Assembly (NCBI RefSeq): GCF_030503435.1
Contig: NZ_JAUKPO010000001.1
Location: 1,041,909 to 1,105,908 of the forward strand
Direction: 5' to 3'
Source of the DNA: Rhodocytophaga aerolata
GTDB taxonomy: Bacteria > Bacteroidota > Bacteroidia > Cytophagales > 172606-1
DNA length: 64,000 bases
Shown: positions 60,900 to 64,000 of the stretch, one piece after another
Layout of the letters: each line of letters starts with the position of its first letter
Position numbering within the stretch: position 1 is the first letter of the stretch
The notes under the pieces: model-generated
What the model saw: the letters and a program-made list of their open reading frames with translations, nothing else
Told to the model about the DNA's origin: nothing
The model's database searches: none
Made by a program: the position numbers and the translations under genes

Positions 60900-63068
60900 A
60901 TGCACCAATTTCGATCCATCAGCTTAAACCTTATTTATTTTCTTAATATCCTGCTGCTGTTTCTGCTTGTTTTTGAAGACAAGGTGCAGGTGCCAGTATT
61001 TTTGCAGGTAGCCGGACGGATGCACCCGCTGCTGCTGCATTTTCCGATTGCTTTGCTGTTTATCGGGCTGTTTATTGAATGGTTCATTGTGCGCAAACAA
61101 CCATCTAACGAAAGCTTAAAGGAGGTAACCTATTTCATATTCAATGTTCTGGCGGTTTGCGCCGCCCTTACAGCGCTATTTGGGTTTTTCCTCTACAAAG
61201 AAGGCGGCTATCAGGGAGAGGCCGTCGTCTGGCACAAATGGACTGGCGTAGTGGTATCTGTGCTGGCAGGCCTGCTGGTTTGGATGAAGGATAAGGCACC
61301 CACTTTTTATTTTCCCACCTTACTAATAAGTGCAGCAGCCATTACGGTAACCGGCCATTTAGGGGCGGAACTTACCCATGGAGAAGGTTTTTTAACAGAA
61401 CCTTACCGCAAGCAAGCCCAAAACCGAGTCGTGTTAATTGATAATCCGGATAGTGCTGTTGTGTTCCGGGATGTCATTCAGCCCATTCTCAATGAAAAGT
61501 GTTCTTCCTGCCATAATACCAACAAAGCCAAAGGAGACCTAATTCTGACAGATTATACCTCTCTGACGAAAGGAGGAGAAAACAAAGATTGCCTGGTACC
61601 TGGCGATGCTGCAAAAAGCCTATTGTATAAATATGCGTTACTACCCATGGAAGATTCCCTGCATATGCCGCCAAAAGGAAAACAGCAGTTGGAAAAGGAG
61701 GAAATCAGGCTTATTGGCTGGTGGATCAATAGTGGTGCTAAAGAACAGGAAAAATATGTAAATCTGCCCAAAGCAGATAGCATTCACCCGATTATTGCCT
61801 CCTTATTCAAACCTAAAACAGGCTTAGACTTACTGCAAATAGCTTTTGCCGATCAGGAAAAAGTAAAAACACTCAATAACCCTTACCGGACCGTTCAGCA
61901 ACTGTCTGCCTCTAAACCCTATATAGCGGTATTTACCGGCAGCCGCAATAATTTTACTACACAAGATCTGGAAGAACTCAAAGAGCTGAGGGAGCAGGTG
62001 GTTTCTATTGATGTAGGCAATGCCAAACTAAAAGATCAGGATCTGAAAGCTTTGCAGCAATTTCCTCATTTACAAAAGTTACACCTGCAAAACAACCCGA
62101 TTAGCGATGCTGGCGTGAAGCAACTCTCCGGTTTAACTTATCTGGAAAGTATTAATCTATCCGGTACTAACATTACTTCCCAGACATTAAATGATCTTTC
62201 GGGCTGGAAAAATCTTAAAAAGCTATTCCTGTACAACACTAATGTATCTGAAGAGCAGATTGCCAAATTAAAAGAGAAAAATCCCCGGTTAGAAGTCTAT
62301 AATACCAGTCTGGACTTAAGCGATAGCATATATGAAGCGGCTTTATCTACTCCACAGTGCAAAATAGACAGTGCCTTTTTCCACCACCAGGCAACAGTTG
62401 AAGTAAAATTAGGAAGGGGTAACATAAAGTATTATTATACAGTAGATGGTTCTGAGCCAACAGATCAATCCATTTTATATACCAACCCATTTGACATTGA
62501 TTCTTCGGTTCAGCTGAAAATAATGGCGGCAATGAAAGGCTGGAAAGACAGCCCCATAGCTACCTACTCGTTGATTAAAATTGGGCCTAAACCTGATAAA
62601 GTAACCCTGGAAACCAAACCAGACCGGAAGTATAAACTACCGCCGGATAGTATGCTGGTAGATGAAAAATCCGGAAGCTTATACCGCTATGATAAGGAAT
62701 ATCTGAGTTTTCCGGTGGAAGACTTACAGGCTAGTTTTATGTATGCCAAGCCTCTGGAGTTGTCGCAAGTAAGCCTTAGTTATTTAGAAGATGTGGAAAA
62801 TGGCATGATGCCGCCACATTATATGGAAGTATGGGGAGGTAGCAGTAAAACAGGTCTAAAAAAATTGGGAATGATCAAAGTAGAAGACTATCCGGAGGCT
62901 GTGAGGCCAGCAGCTAAATATGTATTAACAGTAAATTTTCCGAAGCAGCCTGTAAGCTATATTCGCATATTCGCCAAAAACAATAGCAGTTTTCCCGAAT
63001 GGCATACTCTCAAGAAAGACAAAGACGCCAAACCCAGGCTGCAGATTGATGAGGTATCGCTGGAGTAA
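60900..63068 (+). CDS. Membrane-anchored cytochrome/LRR/chitobiase-C fusion protein
   Basis: A 722-residue protein. Four membrane helices (about 12-165) carry the same His pattern as the 46982 protein (RMHPLLLHFPIALL, WHKWTGVVVS, VTGHLGAELTHG). A haem domain follows with CSSCH (201-205) and MPPKGKQQLEKEE, then leucine-rich repeats (about 360-460, LKALQQFPHLQKLHLQNNPISDAGVKQLSGLTYLESINLSGTNI shortened), a CHB_HEX_C-type domain (about 480-560, YYYTVDGSEPTDQS), and a galactose-binding-like C-terminus (about 600-722). Expected to sit in the inner membrane with a large periplasmic part. The last plus-strand gene of the locus. Confidence 0.88.
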   Translation: MHQFRSISLNLIYFLNILLLFLLVFEDKVQVPVFLQVAGRMHPLLLHFPIALLFIGLFIEWFIVRKQPSNESLKEVTYFIFNVLAVCAALTALFGFFLYKEGGYQGEAVVWHKWTGVVVSVLAGLLVWMKDKAPTFYFPTLLISAAAITVTGHLGAELTHGEGFLTEPYRKQAQNRVVLIDNPDSAVVFRDVIQPILNEKCSSCHNTNKAKGDLILTDYTSLTKGGENKDCLVPGDAAKSLLYKYALLPMEDSLHMPPKGKQQLEKEEIRLIGWWINSGAKEQEKYVNLPKADSIHPIIASLFKPKTGLDLLQIAFADQEKVKTLNNPYRTVQQLSASKPYIAVFTGSRNNFTTQDLEELKELREQVVSIDVGNAKLKDQDLKALQQFPHLQKLHLQNNPISDAGVKQLSGLTYLESINLSGTNITSQTLNDLSGWKNLKKLFLYNTNVSEEQIAKLKEKNPRLEVYNTSLDLSDSIYEAALSTPQCKIDSAFFHHQATVEVKLGRGNIKYYYTVDGSEPTDQSILYTNPFDIDSSVQLKIMAAMKGWKDSPIATYSLIKIGPKPDKVTLETKPDRKYKLPPDSMLVDEKSGSLYRYDKEYLSFPVEDLQASFMYAKPLELSQVSLSYLEDVENGMMPPHYMEVWGGSSKTGLKKLGMIKVEDYPEAVRPAAKYVLTVNFPKQPVSYIRIFAKNNSSFPEWHTLKKDKDAKPRLQIDEVSLE

Positions 63069-63110
63069 ATGCACATTAAACTACAAACTCAGGTAGGGTA
63101 TTTTTGCCAT

Positions 63111-64000
63111 CTACTTGGTAGCCTTAGTATAGGATGCAGATACTGGATGTTTGTTTGAATCTTTAATAGATACGATTCTGACTGGAGCATTATTCATAGC
63201 AAAAAATATTATTTGCTTATTACCAACTGGCAGTGAACCTATATTCCGAACTTGTCCTCTAATATGGATACCACTAGCCTGAGCAGGGATAGAGGTAAAA
63301 CTGCCATCGCCTATGCCTTTGAGAAACAAGCCATAGCTGCCATCATAGATGCCTACCTCCGGCTTGGCCTCATACAAGTTGCCCCCCATCAAAACATCCA
63401 CCTTGCCATCCCCATCATAGTCGCCTGCCGCTAGCCCATAGATCACCGATAGCTGTGCCTCCCTGGGTAAGGCCTTCCGTGCAAACCTCTTTCCCCCTTC
63501 ATTTATAAACACACTGCTCTCCAGCACATAAGCCTCCAGCTTTTCAGCCGCTGCCAGCTGCTCTTTGGTGAAGATCTGCTCTATTTGCTGCCCTTGGTAG
63601 CTTTCATACTTTAAATACTTTTTCTTCAGCGAAGGCAGTACCGAAACCAGATCATGCCTTAAGGCCATCGGATAGGCTTTCTCACCATTGTAGCAGCTCA
63701 CCAGCTGTTCTACACTGCCATTACCATCAAAGTCGGCCGCATACATGCTGACAGGCTTTGCCTCACTGGCTTTGAATCTGGAGTTCAAGCCATGATTGGC
63801 GCCTAAGATGTCTAAATAGCCATCTCCATTCACATCAGCTACTGCTAGCCTGTTCCACCAGCCATTACTCTTGGCTAAAGCTAGTGCTTCGGTGACTTCC
63901 ACCAGCTGGCCTTGGTTGTTGGCAAACAAGCGTATGGGCAGGTATTCGCCTGTGAGCACCAGGTCCTGATCCCCATCCCTATCATAGTCCAGCCACTGCC
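63111..64000 (-). CDS. FG-GAP/VCBS-repeat (ASPIC-type) protein, 5' end outside window
   Basis: The reading frame stays open to the right edge (QWLDYDRDGDQDLVLTGE before the first internal GTG), so the start lies outside. About 296 residues are visible. Repeated DxNxDGxxD loops (VNGDGYLDI, FDGNGSVEQ, YDGDGKVDV) and VLESSVFINEGGKRFARKALP match the C-terminal part of the CRTAC1/ASPIC/UnbV-like exported proteins that often stand beside SusC/SusD pairs in Cytophagales. It is convergent with the cytochrome-LRR gene; 42 bases separate the stops. What it binds is unknown. Confidence 0.87.
   Translation of the reverse strand, partial: QWLDYDRDGDQDLVLTGEYLPIRLFANNQGQLVEVTEALALAKSNGWWNRLAVADVNGDGYLDILGANHGLNSRFKASEAKPVSMYAADFDGNGSVEQLVSCYNGEKAYPMALRHDLVSVLPSLKKKYLKYESYQGQQIEQIFTKEQLAAAEKLEAYVLESSVFINEGGKRFARKALPREAQLSVIYGLAAGDYDGDGKVDVLMGGNLYEAKPEVGIYDGSYGLFLKGIGDGSFTSIPAQASGIHIRGQVRNIGSLPVGNKQIIFFAMNNAPVRIVSIKDSNKHPVSASYTKATK

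Noticed and set aside
1..64000. Search for CRISPR arrays, tRNA, rRNA, transposases and phage genes
   Set aside because: No regular spacer-repeat array, cloverleaf, rRNA core sequence, DDE transposase, integrase or structural phage protein was recognised by reading; a tRNAscan or ISfinder run would be decisive.

Overview
The window reads as chromosomal DNA of a free-living, polymer-degrading Bacteroidota, most probably of the order Cytophagales. The grounds are a SusC/SusD pair, two TonB-dependent receptors of the CarboxypepD_reg/outer-membrane-barrel type, a hybrid two-component regulator ending in an AraC domain, an ECF-sigma/FecR pair, Nudix-type sugar regulators, and promoter boxes of the Bacteroidota TAnnTTTG form. 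Nothing points to phage, plasmid, transposase, CRISPR, tRNA or rRNA. The genus cannot be fixed from the sequence alone.

Layout. 0-6.4 kb: a partial SDR with a Crp-like regulator, a TonB receptor, and single genes for a DUF1801 protein, a Stf0-like sulfotransferase and a small anchored protein. 6.4-18.2 kb: a Nudix-fold repressor-like gene, then an all-plus island of seven exported serine hydrolases (three type-B carboxylesterases, three esterase-D-like enzymes, one beta-lactamase-fold hydrolase), with diverged copies of an intergenic repeat between them. 18.3-22 kb: a CitMHS carboxylate transporter, a two-gene split AtuA, and DoxX. 22.1-26.7 kb: a 1165-residue ThuA/sugar-dehydrogenase/PKD/cytochrome c fusion facing a second Nudix regulator. 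26.9-39.2 kb: a CE1-like esterase, a PLP enzyme, a hybrid regulator with a collapsed sensor, an EthD-like protein, DinB, a TonB receptor, and a minus-strand set of BBE-type oxidase, SDR and VOC protein. 39.7-63.1 kb: one long plus-strand locus of ECF sigma, FecR, SusC, SusD and a series of c-type-cytochrome proteins (two PSD1/DUF1549/DUF1553 proteins, two DUF1501 proteins, a PVC-type haem dehydrogenase, an FG-GAP protein, a cytochrome-LRR fusion). A partial FG-GAP/ASPIC-type gene closes the window on the minus strand.

Four things stand out. (1) Three promoters between 31.6 and 39.4 kb share one architecture: two 16-base half-sites exactly 21 bp apart, with a TAnnTTTR box exactly 22 bases further on. 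They are oriented toward the EthD gene, the TonB receptor and the oxidase-SDR-VOC set, which suggests one regulon, probably that of the adjacent hybrid regulator. (2) That regulator has lost nearly all of its periplasmic propeller and key kinase residues. (3) A 110-base intergenic element occurs three times without gaps and shows compensatory changes in its stems. (4) The 24-kb SusCD plus multi-cytochrome locus looks like an envelope system that couples glycan capture to oxidation and is not described as a unit, as far as I know. Two divergent Nudix regulator/target pairs also share 9-3-9 palindromes, so their operators can be proposed.
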